Origin: Chloroflexaceae bacterium
GTDB taxonomy: Bacteria; Chloroflexota; Chloroflexia; Chloroflexales; Chloroflexaceae
NCBI GenBank assembly: GCA_028282325.1
Contig: JANQID010000052.1
Span: 62,001-126,000 of the forward strand
Length of the DNA: 64,000 nucleotides
Direction of reading: 5' to 3'
Shown piece after piece: positions 50,381 through 58,920 of the stretch (its first letter is position 1; the number at the start of each line of letters is the position of its first letter). Under the pieces are notes generated by a model. The model did no database searches. It was given only the letters and a program-made list of their open reading frames with translations, and was not told the DNA's origin. The position numbers and the translations under genes are program-made.

Positions 50381-51511
50381 ATGATACGATTAGGAGTTCT
50401 TGGCGGCGGCCAACTCGCCCAGATGCTAACCCAGGCGGCGATCTCGCTTGGGATCGATATGACGATCTTTGAACGGAGCGCGGACAGTCCTGCCGGCCGG
50501 CTGACCCGGCGCGAGATCATCGGCGCTTGGTCAGATGAAGCTGCGCTCGAAGCATTCGCGACACAATGCGATCTCGCCACGCTCGAAAACGAATTTGTGG
50601 ACGCTGCGTTTGTGCAATGGCTGGAGCGCCGTGGTCTGCCAGTCTACCCAACCTCAGCCACGCTGGCGATCGTGCAGGACAAGCTGCTTCAAAAACAATG
50701 CCTAGAGGTCGCCGGGTTGCCGGCGCCGCGTTATTGTGAGGTTGCAACGCCAGATGTAGTGCATGCCGCCGCCGAGCGTTGCGGCTGGCCGCTACTACTG
50801 AAGGCGCGTCGCGACGGTTACGACGGCTATGGCAATGCGACGCTGCATACGCCCGACGACATTCCGGCGGCCTGGGCTCGGCTGGCAACCAACAATCGCC
50901 AGCTTATGGCCGAGTCGTTCGTGCCCTTCGCCAAAGAGCTGGCGGTGATGGTCGTACGCGGCCACGATGGAGAGACGCGCACATACCCGGTTGTGGAAAC
51001 CGTGCAGCGTAACCACATCTGCCACATTGTGCGCGCTCCCGCTCCTATCGCCGAAAGCATCGCCACACGTGCACAAACGCTAGCTCACCGCGCGGTGCAA
51101 GCCATCGACGGAATCGGCATCTTTGGCATCGAGTTTTTTCTCCTGGCCGATGGCACGCTGCTCGTCAATGAAGTGGCCCCGCGTCCTCACAACTCCGGGC
51201 ACTATAGCATTGAGGGCTGCGTCACCTCACAGTTCGAAAATCACCTGCGCGCCGTGTTGAACTGGCCGTTGGGTCCGACCGACTTGCGCACACCAGCGGT
51301 GGTCATGATTAATGTGTTAGGTCAGCGCAATGGCGAGGCTCGCGGCGATGGCCTGGATGAAGCGCTGGCCGTTCCGGGCGCCCATCTGCACATCTATGGG
51401 AAACGCCAGGTGCGCGTCGGACGCAAGATGGGCCATGTCACCGCGCTGGGACATACGCTCGAAGAGTCCGAAGCGCTCGCCCAGCGCGCGGCGGATCTTA
51501 TCCGTTTGTAG
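50381..51511 (+). CDS. purK: 5-(carboxyamino)imidazole ribonucleotide synthase PurK
   Basis: A 376-residue ATP-grasp enzyme of purine synthesis: AIR + bicarbonate + ATP to N5-CAIR. MIRLGVLGGGQLAQMLTQAA is the PurK N-terminus, TLENEFVDAAFVQWLERRG lies near 70, LLLKARRDGYDGYGN near 136, and EVAPRPHNSGHYSIEGCVTS near 265 is the Mg/ATP region. The start at 50381 matches the conserved beginning; 50369 (MITP) is possible. No clear ribosome site is visible. purE follows after 51 bp. Confidence 0.93.
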   Translation: MIRLGVLGGGQLAQMLTQAAISLGIDMTIFERSADSPAGRLTRREIIGAWSDEAALEAFATQCDLATLENEFVDAAFVQWLERRGLPVYPTSATLAIVQDKLLQKQCLEVAGLPAPRYCEVATPDVVHAAAERCGWPLLLKARRDGYDGYGNATLHTPDDIPAAWARLATNNRQLMAESFVPFAKELAVMVVRGHDGETRTYPVVETVQRNHICHIVRAPAPIAESIATRAQTLAHRAVQAIDGIGIFGIEFFLLADGTLLVNEVAPRPHNSGHYSIEGCVTSQFENHLRAVLNWPLGPTDLRTPAVVMINVLGQRNGEARGDGLDEALAVPGAHLHIYGKRQVRVGRKMGHVTALGHTLEESEALAQRAADLIRL

Positions 51512-51562
51512 CCACATGCGCTTTGCTATGAGCAGAACTTCAGATAATGAAAGCGACACCCT

Positions 51563-52078
51563 ATGGCAGCACTGATTGGCATTATTATGGGCAGCGACAG
51601 CGATTTGCCGACGATGCAAGGGGCGATCGACGTCTGTCGTCAGTTTGGTGTTCCCATTGAAGTACGGGTGGTTTCGGCGCACCGCACGCCGCAAGATATG
51701 ATCGAGTACGGTCGCACCGCGCACCAGCGTGGGTTAAAAGTGATCATCGCCGGAGCGGGTGGTGCGGCGCATTTGCCGGGCATGATTGCCGCCGTATCGC
51801 CGTTGCCGGTCATCGGCATTCCCGTGCCGAGCAAGGCGCTCAACGGATTCGACTCGCTGCTTTCCATCGTGCAAATGCCGGCCGGCGTTCCTGTGGCGAC
51901 GGTGGCGATTAGCGGAGGGCGCAACGCCGGGTTACTGGCTATCCAGATCCTCGCCACATCTGCTCCCAGATTGCTCGAACAAATGATCCAATATAAAGCT
52001 GAACTGGCCGATCAGTCGCGCGCCAAGAATGCGGCCATACGCGATGTGGCAGGCTCCGAGGAAGAAACTCCGCATTGA
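51563..52078 (+). CDS. purE: N5-carboxyaminoimidazole ribonucleotide mutase PurE
   Basis: 171 residues, normal for class I PurE, which converts N5-CAIR to [44 protein letters not shown] near 34-53 (catalytic His), [15 protein letters not shown] near 63, and [19 protein letters not shown] near 95 are diagnostic. It forms a two-gene operon with purK. Confidence 0.95.
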   Translation: MAALIGIIMGSDSDLPTMQGAIDVCRQFGVPIEVRVVSAHRTPQDMIEYGRTAHQRGLKVIIAGAGGAAHLPGMIAAVSPLPVIGIPVPSKALNGFDSLLSIVQMPAGVPVATVAISGGRNAGLLAIQILATSAPRLLEQMIQYKAELADQSRAKNAAIRDVAGSEEETPH

Positions 52079-52183
52079 CTCCCGTCGTTGCGATTGCTAC
52101 ACCGACATTCGGCCATCAGGCGGCTTCGAGTCGCCGCCAATACGAACGCCTAACCATGCCATTCATATTATACTGGAGGAACT

Positions 52184-53194
52184 ATGCGCAACCTGCTCGT
52201 CACCGGCGGCGCCGGCTTCATCGGCTCCAACTTCGTTGCCTATATGCTCGAACACCATCCCGACTATTGCATTGTCGTATACGACAAGCTGACATACGCT
52301 GGACGGCTTGAGAACCTCGAACGTGTGGCGAGCCACCCCAACTTTGCGTTTGTACGCGGCGACATCTGCGATATGGAGGCCGTACGCGCAGCCGTGATCG
52401 AGCACAGCATTGACACGATTGTCAACTTTGCGGCGGAAACTCACGTTGACCGCTCGATTATGGAGCCCGACGCCGTGGTCAGAACCAACGTGAATGGCAC
52501 ATGGACACTGCTAGAGATCGCCCGCGAGCATCAACTAGAACGCTTCCACCAGATCAGCACCGACGAAGTGTACGGGGCGATTCCCGCGCCGAATCGCTCA
52601 CGCGAGGGCGATCCGCTGGAGCCGCGCAGCCCGTACTCTGCCAGCAAAGCCGCAGCCGAGCACCTGGTCTATGCCTACCATATTACCTATGGCCTGGTGA
52701 CAACGATGACCCGTGGTTCAAACAACATTGGCCCGTACCACTATCCGGAGAAAGCTGTGCCGCTGTTTACGACCAATGCGATTGATGGTGTTCCGCTGCC
52801 CATTTATGGCGATGGTCGGCAAATGCGCGATTACCAGTATGTGCTTGACCACTGCGAAGGCATCGACATCGTGCTGCACAAGGGACAGCCCGGTGAAGCC
52901 TATAACGTGGGTACCGAAGTTGAGACCTACAACATCGATATGGCGCACAAGATTTTGGATATTCTCGGCAAGCCGCATACACTGATCCAGCATGTGACTG
53001 ACCGCGCCGGGCATGACCGACGCTACGCGCTCGATTGTAGCAAGCTACGAGCGCTCGGCTGGCGTAGCCGGCATACCTTCGACGAGGCGTTGGAGAAAAC
53101 GGTGCGCTGGTACGTAGAGAATCAGTCCTGGTGGCGACCGATCAAATCGGGCGAGTATCTGGAATACTATCGCCGCCAATACGCAGAGCGCTAA
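52184..53194 (+). CDS. rfbB: dTDP-glucose 4,6-dehydratase
   Basis: A 336-residue extended SDR. LLVTGGAGFIGSNFVAYML binds NAD. VNFAAETHVDRSI near 79 and FHQISTDEVYGAI near 118 (Thr-Asp-Glu catalytic triplet), then YSASKAAAEHLVYAYHITY near 148 (YxxxK), define RfbB. RGSNNIGPYHYPEKAVPLF follows. It makes dTDP-4-keto-6-deoxyglucose, the precursor for rhamnose and related sugars used in the polysaccharide genes upstream. It has GGAGGAAC before the ATG and stands apart from the other rfb genes. Confidence 0.94.
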   Translation: MRNLLVTGGAGFIGSNFVAYMLEHHPDYCIVVYDKLTYAGRLENLERVASHPNFAFVRGDICDMEAVRAAVIEHSIDTIVNFAAETHVDRSIMEPDAVVRTNVNGTWTLLEIAREHQLERFHQISTDEVYGAIPAPNRSREGDPLEPRSPYSASKAAAEHLVYAYHITYGLVTTMTRGSNNIGPYHYPEKAVPLFTTNAIDGVPLPIYGDGRQMRDYQYVLDHCEGIDIVLHKGQPGEAYNVGTEVETYNIDMAHKILDILGKPHTLIQHVTDRAGHDRRYALDCSKLRALGWRSRHTFDEALEKTVRWYVENQSWWRPIKSGEYLEYYRRQYAER

Positions 53195-53269
53195 GCAACC
53201 CGCATCTTGTTGCTCTATCCGTCTTGTCTTGCATACTCACATCAAATTCGATTAAAGACGTACCCAAAG

Positions 53270-53298
53270 ACCTGACCGATTTTGGAAATCGGTCAGGT
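53270..53298. repeat. ACCTG-type inverted repeat, copy 4
   Basis: Arms ACCTGACCGATTT / AAATCGGTCAGGT (13 bp, 3-nt loop) between rfbB and tdk; probably ends the rfbB transcript. Confidence 0.7.
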
Positions 53299-53356
53299 AA
53301 CAACTCGACTTTTGAGCCGAAACTGGTATCAGATATGGTGTAAAGGAAATAGTACT

Positions 53357-53938
53357 ATGACCCGTCCTAGTTCAAGCGGGCGCGTTGAGATCATCTGCGG
53401 CTGTATGTACAGCGGTAAAACCGAGGAGTTGATCCGGCGCATTCGCCAGGTACGTATCGCCCGACAGCAATTCCGTATCTTTACGCCACACCTGGATACG
53501 CGCTACGGCGAGGATCAAATCGCCAGTCATACCGGCGCACGTCTGGAAGCGCAACCGGTCTCCTCAATCGCCGAGGTTCTCGCCCGATCGGAAGATGCCC
53601 AGGTCATCGCCATTGACGAACTACACTTTCTCAATGACACGCCGCAGTCGATCGTTGACGGATGTCAGACATTGGCCGATCGCGGGTTGCGCGTGCTGAT
53701 CGCTGGTCTAGACCAGAACTATCGCGCCGAGCCGTTTGAAGCAGTGTCCCGGTTGATGGCCGTTGCCGAACAGGTGGACAAACTCTACGCGATTTGCGTG
53801 CGCTGCGGAGCGTACGCTACCCGCTCGCAACGGTTGATCGACGGCAAGCCCGCGCCGCACGATGCGCCAACACTCGTTGTCGGCGGGCTCGATTTGTACG
53901 AGGCGCGCTGCCGAGCCTGTTATGAGCCGGCTTTGTAA
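53357..53938 (+). CDS. tdk: Thymidine kinase
   Basis: A 193-residue type II thymidine kinase of the pyrimidine salvage pathway. The P-loop [20 protein letters not shown] lies near 15-34. [10 protein letters not shown] near 92 is the metal/Walker B site, with His where many members have Gln in DEAQF. The zinc ligands are CVRCG near 161 and CRAC near 186, and the lasso domain contains [10 protein letters not shown]. The ATG at 53357 follows AAAGGAAA. It stands alone, with a terminator after it. Confidence 0.93.
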   Translation: MTRPSSSGRVEIICGCMYSGKTEELIRRIRQVRIARQQFRIFTPHLDTRYGEDQIASHTGARLEAQPVSSIAEVLARSEDAQVIAIDELHFLNDTPQSIVDGCQTLADRGLRVLIAGLDQNYRAEPFEAVSRLMAVAEQVDKLYAICVRCGAYATRSQRLIDGKPAPHDAPTLVVGGLDLYEARCRACYEPAL

Positions 53939-53988
53939 TTGCATGGTACAGCGCAAAACTCGGCGTGCGCCTATGAGCGTGCACACCA

Positions 53989-54022
53989 GAAGCCCGGAGC
54001 CGCTATAGCAACTCCGGGCTTC
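53989..54022. terminator. Stem-loop between tdk and pspA
   Basis: Arms GAAGCCCGGAG / CTCCGGGCTTC (11 bp, 12-nt loop) between the two convergent genes; probably ends both transcripts. No long T-run. Confidence 0.65.
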
Positions 54023-54059
54023 GGTATAATCCGTTCCGTTACGCAGCGCCGATTGCTTG

Positions 54060-54719
54060 CTACATTCCCAGCTTGCGCTTCAACTCTTCCAGTTCGGAGT
54101 CAACCTCCTGGTTACGCTCCAGATCACGGAAGCGATTATCCAGCGAGTCGCCCTCCAGTTTGGACATTGCCTCGGCTTTCGCCAATCGGTCATCCACCTT
54201 CTCTTCGAGCTGATCGAGCTTGTCGAGCGCGCCCACCTGCCCCATACTTCGCATCGTACTCTGGAGCGCCTCCTGAGTCTGGGCTCGATTCTTTTTCGCG
54301 ATGATCAACTCTTTCTTCGCCTTGGTCTCGGCAATCCGGGTCTCAAGATCGACGAGCGCTTCTTGCAGCGCGTCAACCTGCTCCTCCTGCGCAGCATGCT
54401 GCGTCCGATACTGATCGGCCATCTTCTGGGCCTGCACTTTGCGTGACAGCGCCGCCTTGGCCAATTCTTCGTCCCCCGCTCGCAATGCCGCCTCGGCCTT
54501 GGATTGCCACTGATCAGCCTGACCCTGGAACTCGACCATTTTCTGTTCCAGCTTTGTCTCATCAGCCATTGCAGCAGCAACGTTGGTTCGGGCCTCGTAA
54601 AGCTCGTTCGTAAGCTGGCGTAGATACTCGTTCGCCATCTTCTCCGGATCTTCAGCCTTATCCAACATCGAGTTGATGTTGGCGCTCAACAAATCCTTGA
54701 TGCGACCCAGAATGGACAT
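54060..54719 (-). CDS. pspA: PspA/IM30 family membrane-stress protein
   Basis: A 219-residue, almost wholly helical coiled-coil protein. MSILGRIKDLLSANINSMLD is the amphipathic N-terminus that binds membranes. AEDPEKMANEYLRQL near 22 and repeated heptads up to DKLDQLEEKVDDRLAKAEAM are typical of PspA/IM30. These proteins assemble ESCRT-III-like polymers that protect the membrane under stress. The ATG at 54719 fits that N-terminus and has AGGAGG upstream. An earlier in-frame ATG at 54785 adds Cys-containing non-family residues. Confidence 0.9.
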   Translation of the reverse strand: MSILGRIKDLLSANINSMLDKAEDPEKMANEYLRQLTNELYEARTNVAAAMADETKLEQKMVEFQGQADQWQSKAEAALRAGDEELAKAALSRKVQAQKMADQYRTQHAAQEEQVDALQEALVDLETRIAETKAKKELIIAKKNRAQTQEALQSTMRSMGQVGALDKLDQLEEKVDDRLAKAEAMSKLEGDSLDNRFRDLERNQEVDSELEELKRKLGM

Positions 54720-54903
54720 ATGAACAACCTCCTTGTCGAATTCCTTGCAGCGAGTATTCAAAGATGCGCAAATAGCCGATAGCAAACATTTCCATCAGTC
54801 ATCATTCTAGCATGATGCGCTGACATTCTACAACTCTTGTTACGCAATTAGCGGCAAATCGTTGCATCTCTATAACTATACGCCTGTCGCATAGGGAGAA
54901 AGC

Positions 54904-55041
54904 TACCAAACAATATTGGAGGCACCGCATGCGGTCATTCTTCGCTGCGCTCAGAATCTCAGATTCCCACAACGCCGAGACCCTTCCCCTTCGCTTCGCT
55001 CCGTTCAGGGTGACATGCGGCGTGTGTATCATCATTTGGTA
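54904..55041 (+). repeat. MITE-like element copy I (138 bp, core inverted)
   Basis: TACCAAACAATATTGGAGGC to ATCATCATTTGGTA. The 21-bp core (54937-54957), which runs ATTCTGAG...GAAT in other copies, is present here as its exact reverse complement. Confidence 0.85.
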
Positions 55042-55096
55042 GCATCATCCGTAAAGGCCCTATTTTCCATCTGCGTTTCTGCGAATGATTGTTCCA

Positions 55097-55816
55097 TCAG
55101 AGCGGACGCCGCGTAGGGACGCCAACTATACGTGGATAGCTCGGCGGCGTCGGGGCGCGTTTTTCAACCACCACCAGGGTTTTCGGTTCAACGCCGGGCA
55201 ACGCTACCGGCTCAATGGATTGCACAATGCCGCCCAGCAGTGAGATCGCGGGTTGCGCGGCGGCGACTTCAGCGGCGACATCGGCGCCTTTGGGAGCAAG
55301 CAGACGACCTCCGATCCGCAAAAGAGGCAGGCCATACTCGGCCAGCACACGCATATCGGCGACGGCGCGCATTGTCACCACATTGTAGCGTTCGCGGTGC
55401 TGCACATCGTGCCCCGCCTGTTCAACTCGATCTGTGAGAATAGTCACTTCGTCCAGGCCCAGGATCCGCACGATATGTTCCAGAAATGCCGTTTTCTTGG
55501 CCACCGACTCGATCAGCGTGAGTTGCAACGTTGGATATAACAGCTTGAGCGGCAAGCCGGGAAATCCCGCCCCGCTGCCAATATCCGCCAGCAGCGCCGG
55601 CTCCTGATCCCAGGAGAGCGCGCAACGCAGCGAGTCCAGGAAATGTCGGACGACTATAGCCTCCAGATCCGTGATTGCTGTCAGGTTGACTCGCTCGTTC
55701 CAGCGTTGCAATTCGCTCGCGTAGATTGCAAACTGCTCGATGTGATGATCTGTCAGTGATAAGCCCCAGGCAGACGCTGTTTGGATGAGGATGGCGAATG
55801 CAGAGGAATGCATCAT
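55097..55816 (-). CDS. rsmG: 16S rRNA (guanine-527-N7)-methyltransferase
   Basis: A 239-residue SAM-dependent RsmG/GidB enzyme. LADIGSGAGFPGLPLKLLYP near 75-94 is the SAM-binding loop. LTAITDLEAIVVRHFLDSLR near 44-63 and VTMRAVADMRVLAEYGLPLL near 145 are family-specific. ATGs at 55816 and 55813 are adjacent possible starts with no clear ribosome site. It is followed by no close gene. nadD lies 16 bp upstream on the same strand, so they probably share a transcript. Confidence 0.92.
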   Translation of the reverse strand: MMHSSAFAILIQTASAWGLSLTDHHIEQFAIYASELQRWNERVNLTAITDLEAIVVRHFLDSLRCALSWDQEPALLADIGSGAGFPGLPLKLLYPTLQLTLIESVAKKTAFLEHIVRILGLDEVTILTDRVEQAGHDVQHRERYNVVTMRAVADMRVLAEYGLPLLRIGGRLLAPKGADVAAEVAAAQPAISLLGGIVQSIEPVALPGVEPKTLVVVEKRAPTPPSYPRIVGVPTRRPL

Positions 55817-55831
55817 AGGTTAAGATATCGC

Positions 55832-56455
55832 TTACATTGCCCCATACAACCGTTGCGCGCGAATATACTCCAGAACTGAATCGGGAAGCTGATAGCGTAC
55901 CGGCTGACCGGATGCGAGTCGCTGGCGCAACACGCTGCTGGAAATATCTAGTCCTGGCCCGTCGATGAGTGTGACGCGATCGGCGATGCCGGGCAGATGC
56001 ACTGCAAGGGCATTGAGATCAACACTCATGCCGGGGCGCATCACCACAGCCAGACGCGCCAGTTCAACAACATGCTCAGGGTGATGCCAGCGGGGCAGGC
56101 TGGCCAATGCATCGCCGCCCAGTACAAACCAGAGTTCTGGTTTGGGGCCAAGCAGCGTGCGGAAAGCGCGTAACGTATCGGCAGTGTAGGACGGTGGTTC
56201 GCTATAGATTTCAATATCCGAGGGAATAAACGCGGGGTTGTCAGCGCAGGCCAGTTGCACCATCATCAAACGTTGTTGAGGGCTTGCCGCGTGGCCTTCC
56301 GGCTTTAGTGGTTGTCGAGCGACCGGCGTTAAGTATACACATTTCAGCCCGATACTCCAGCGCACTTCCTCAGCGATTGCAAGATGGCCATAATGTATCG
56401 GGTCGAACGTACCGCCAAAAATGCCGATGCGCTGGTGCTTAGTGTGTTTGTACAG
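55832..56455 (-). CDS. nadD: Nicotinate-nucleotide adenylyltransferase NadD, apparent non-ATG start
   Basis: The enzyme makes deamido-NAD in NAD synthesis. The frame encodes RIGIFGGTFDPIHYGHLAIA (the nucleotidyltransferase loop with HYGH) and then EEVRWSIGLKC, LYLTPVARQPLK-type residues, LWFVLGGDALASLPRWH near 108 and ISSSVLRQRLASGQPVRYQL near 172. Between the upstream stop TGA and this motif there is no ATG, GTG or TTG. The first usual start codon is a GTG at 56365, inside EEVRW and past the active site. A CTG at 56453-56455, 7-8 bp after GAGAG, is the best candidate and gives 207 residues. A sequencing error is the alternative. Confidence 0.82.
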   Translation of the reverse strand: MYKHTKHQRIGIFGGTFDPIHYGHLAIAEEVRWSIGLKCVYLTPVARQPLKPEGHAASPQQRLMMVQLACADNPAFIPSDIEIYSEPPSYTADTLRAFRTLLGPKPELWFVLGGDALASLPRWHHPEHVVELARLAVVMRPGMSVDLNALAVHLPGIADRVTLIDGPGLDISSSVLRQRLASGQPVRYQLPDSVLEYIRAQRLYGAM

Positions 56456-56483
56456 CGATTCGTGCTCTCAGTAAACAGTCGGA

Positions 56484-56735
56484 TTAGTATTGACGCACGC
56501 TATCGATTTCAAACGCATCCTGAAATAGATGCCAGATTATCCAAGGAACAGATCGCTGATCGGCGATATGCAGATCGCTGATATATTCGGCAACCAGCTC
56601 AGCCACATCACTGCGCTGCAAGAGATACACGCGCGGGCCAAAGCTATTGTGCAATTGAAGTGCTAACGCATCGGCCAGATCATAGAGGTCACGCTCCGGT
56701 AGCCGTGCATTGGTGCTGTATCGCATAGCTCGCAT
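56484..56735 (-). CDS. Small hypothetical protein upstream of nadD
   Basis: 83 residues, MRAMRYSTNARLPERDLYDL then ADALALQLHNSFGPRVYLLQ. No membrane helix, cysteine motif or known fold. Regularly spaced Leu and acidic residues suggest helices. It ends 28 bp before the proposed nadD start, on the same strand, so the two could be coupled. I do not recognise it. Confidence 0.45.
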   Translation of the reverse strand: MRAMRYSTNARLPERDLYDLADALALQLHNSFGPRVYLLQRSDVAELVAEYISDLHIADQRSVPWIIWHLFQDAFEIDSVRQY

Positions 56736-56805
56736 ACGTTGCCCTCATCGCCTTGATCGTCGCAATAGATGACATATTTCTTGTTTGGGTCGCCACAGAC
56801 AAAAT

Positions 56806-57657
56806 CTACGAATGCGCATCCGTATTATGTGGAACCGGCAACTTTTCTGTTGGTCGCGCACGCTTTGGCATTAAACTATTGTCAACTAACGTATCGGAGA
56901 CATAATCCAGATAGCCGCGGATATCTTCATTATCTTCGAGACTCTGAAACGGAACCGTGGCGCCGCTGACAGTTTTAACGCTTTGTCCGATCTCGCCAAG
57001 GGTTTTATCGATGCCCTTCACCAGACCGCGCATTACGCTGGCCAGCTCTTCGCGCTCCTGAACGGTGAGATTTGCGAAGCCGACCAGCGCTTTCTCCTGG
57101 GCACGCAGCAACGTAGCGCGCAGGATAGCAATATCAGCCTGCGTTTGCAGCTCGTAACGTCGCACCAGGTGCGCCTGACGCACCTGCTCAACGAGCTCTT
57201 CGCTCGTCACCGGCGTCCAGAGCAATGCGGGAATAATGATGAAGCCAATAATGCCAATGATTACCTGTTGGAGGATCAAGCCGGTATCGGCGACGGTAGG
57301 CTGTGCAGACCACCAGGAATACTGTATTTCAAAGCTATAATACAGAAGGTACAACGCTGCGCCAATGACAACAATGTACCCCCATGTGCGGACATTGATC
57401 TTCTGCAAGAGCATACCGCCGGGCGACCAGGGTATCAAAAACGACGTCAGACTCGGCGGAGCAAGCACAAGGATGGCGGTGAATGCAGCGGCGACCACTA
57501 CATCACTCGTGAGCTGGCTCTGCACTCCCCACCAGTACACTGCGGAGCCCAACATCGCTATAACTGCGAGAATGGCAAGGAGCGATTTAGCAGTAAATTG
57601 CACTCCGCTGCCGCGTCGACGTTGCCCTCGCACCATGTCTAAATATCGGCTCATCAT
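56806..57657 (-). CDS. Unrecognised membrane protein with C-terminal helical domain
   Basis: 283 residues. The N-terminus is basic (SRYLDMVRGQRRRGSG). Four probable membrane helices follow, near 22-40, 46-66, 84-102 and 120-145. From about 155 the protein is soluble and helical (RAQEKALVGFANLTVQEREE; MRGLVKGIDKTLGEIGQSV). ATGs at 57657 and 57654 directly follow GAGGAGG. A region upstream has in-frame codons but lies beyond that site. I know no family. The arrangement suggests a membrane anchor with a cytoplasmic coiled domain. Confidence 0.65.
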   Translation of the reverse strand: MMSRYLDMVRGQRRRGSGVQFTAKSLLAILAVIAMLGSAVYWWGVQSQLTSDVVVAAAFTAILVLAPPSLTSFLIPWSPGGMLLQKINVRTWGYIVVIGAALYLLYYSFEIQYSWWSAQPTVADTGLILQQVIIGIIGFIIIPALLWTPVTSEELVEQVRQAHLVRRYELQTQADIAILRATLLRAQEKALVGFANLTVQEREELASVMRGLVKGIDKTLGEIGQSVKTVSGATVPFQSLEDNEDIRGYLDYVSDTLVDNSLMPKRARPTEKLPVPHNTDAHS

Positions 57658-57826
57658 TACCTCCTCGGTCACACCATTGCTCGCCTGAACATCCCTGCCG
57701 CTCACATCACATACGAAACATAGCAAAAAGCAACCTGACAACCCAATGTGTCGCCTGGCTGCTACTAAGAGAAAAGCTATCGCGAGGGACAAGAGGCCAT
57801 AATATTCTTTCCCTCGAACCGAGCAT

Positions 57827-58483
57827 TCAACGAGATTGCACGTTTGGCGCTACGAAAGCATAGGTTTCAACCCATTCTTCGTAGCCGGCCGCATTCAGCC
57901 GCTGTACTAACGATGGGGATAGCGAAGTCAAGCCATAACGCTTATTAATCTGATAGGGCACTTCCAGAGCTGGCGATCCCTGACCGCGCAGGGTAAAGGT
58001 CGCCTGGACTTCAAACTCCCCAGAGAAGGCGCCGAGAATGACGTGCTGCTGATTCACCGGATCATACCACCACAACTCACTGCCGGTCGTTGTATAGATT
58101 CGAGACTGATCAAACGTCTGACGGCCAAGTTGCTGATTCCGCCAGCGCTGTTCATGGCTCAAATTACTTGGCGTTGGCGGCGCTATCGTTTCAACAGGCA
58201 ATGGGGTAATATCGGTGACAACAGTTGTCGGGGGCGCACCGGGCGCAACATCATTCGGCGTCAGCAGATCGGTCGGTCGAGTCTCAACAGCAAGTTGTGA
58301 CATCACAGTCGGCGTATCAGACATCCCAGGCGAACCTTCGAGCATTTCATCCACCGACACTGATAACGGCGGAGATGGCGAAGCCGGGTTCGAGCTATCG
58401 CCTGTTTGTAGTTCCGCCATACAGCCCGATACCAACAACGCCGCGCATATCAACATAAGCGTCAGCAGGGATGTGTGCTTCAT
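57827..58483 (-). CDS. Lipoprotein of unknown function
   Basis: 218 residues. The N-terminus is a type II signal peptide with lipobox LVSGC (MKHTSLLTLMLICAALLVSG, then Cys). A Ser/Pro/Thr-rich linker follows to about residue 105. A compact C-terminal part contains YTTTGSELWWYDPVNQQHVI and ALEVPYQINKRYG. The protein should be anchored outside the cytoplasmic membrane. I recognise no enzyme motif. Confidence 0.75.
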   Translation of the reverse strand: MKHTSLLTLMLICAALLVSGCMAELQTGDSSNPASPSPPLSVSVDEMLEGSPGMSDTPTVMSQLAVETRPTDLLTPNDVAPGAPPTTVVTDITPLPVETIAPPTPSNLSHEQRWRNQQLGRQTFDQSRIYTTTGSELWWYDPVNQQHVILGAFSGEFEVQATFTLRGQGSPALEVPYQINKRYGLTSLSPSLVQRLNAAGYEEWVETYAFVAPNVQSR

Positions 58484-58831
58484 TGCTTATAGGCCATACC
58501 TTGAACAATCCATAAACAATCTATCGTCCCAGATAAACAGTCAGATTGTACTGCAAGAACAAGAACATTTGTACTGAACCATACTATACCACATTTCCTA
58601 CTCAATCTCAAGAACTCCAATGAATATGTATTTACACTCGCGCAAATTTTCGCTTACTATTTAGACACCTACGACTCTGAGTCATAGTCTGGGGAAAAAT
58701 CGCATCCGAAGGCATTGTGTACTATGGGCAGGCTCAATAGCTCATCAGTTCTTATTTTACATAAACAAGACTCCATAATAGAAGATGATAACACATTGCC
58801 AACTAAGTGTCAAAAGTTTGCCAGAAAAAGA
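58484..58831. other. Gap with no supported gene
   Basis: About 350 bp of A/T-rich sequence between the lipoprotein start and the terminator of the DUF4397 gene. I see no repeat copy, convincing hairpin or coding frame. Confidence 0.4.
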
Positions 58832-58867
58832 CCTCCTCCTCGTTCAACGTTCTGAACAAGGAGGAGG
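58832..58867 (-). terminator. Intrinsic terminator of the DUF4397 gene
   Basis: Arms CCTCCTCCTCGTTCA / TGAACAAGGAGGAGG (one mismatch, 6-nt loop). On the minus strand TTTTTCTGG follows, about 55 bp after the gene's stop. Confidence 0.7.
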
Positions 58868-58920
58868 CGCTTGAACGGTTGCGATATTTGCGAGCCTGGT
58901 CGCTTATGCAGGAGATGTCG

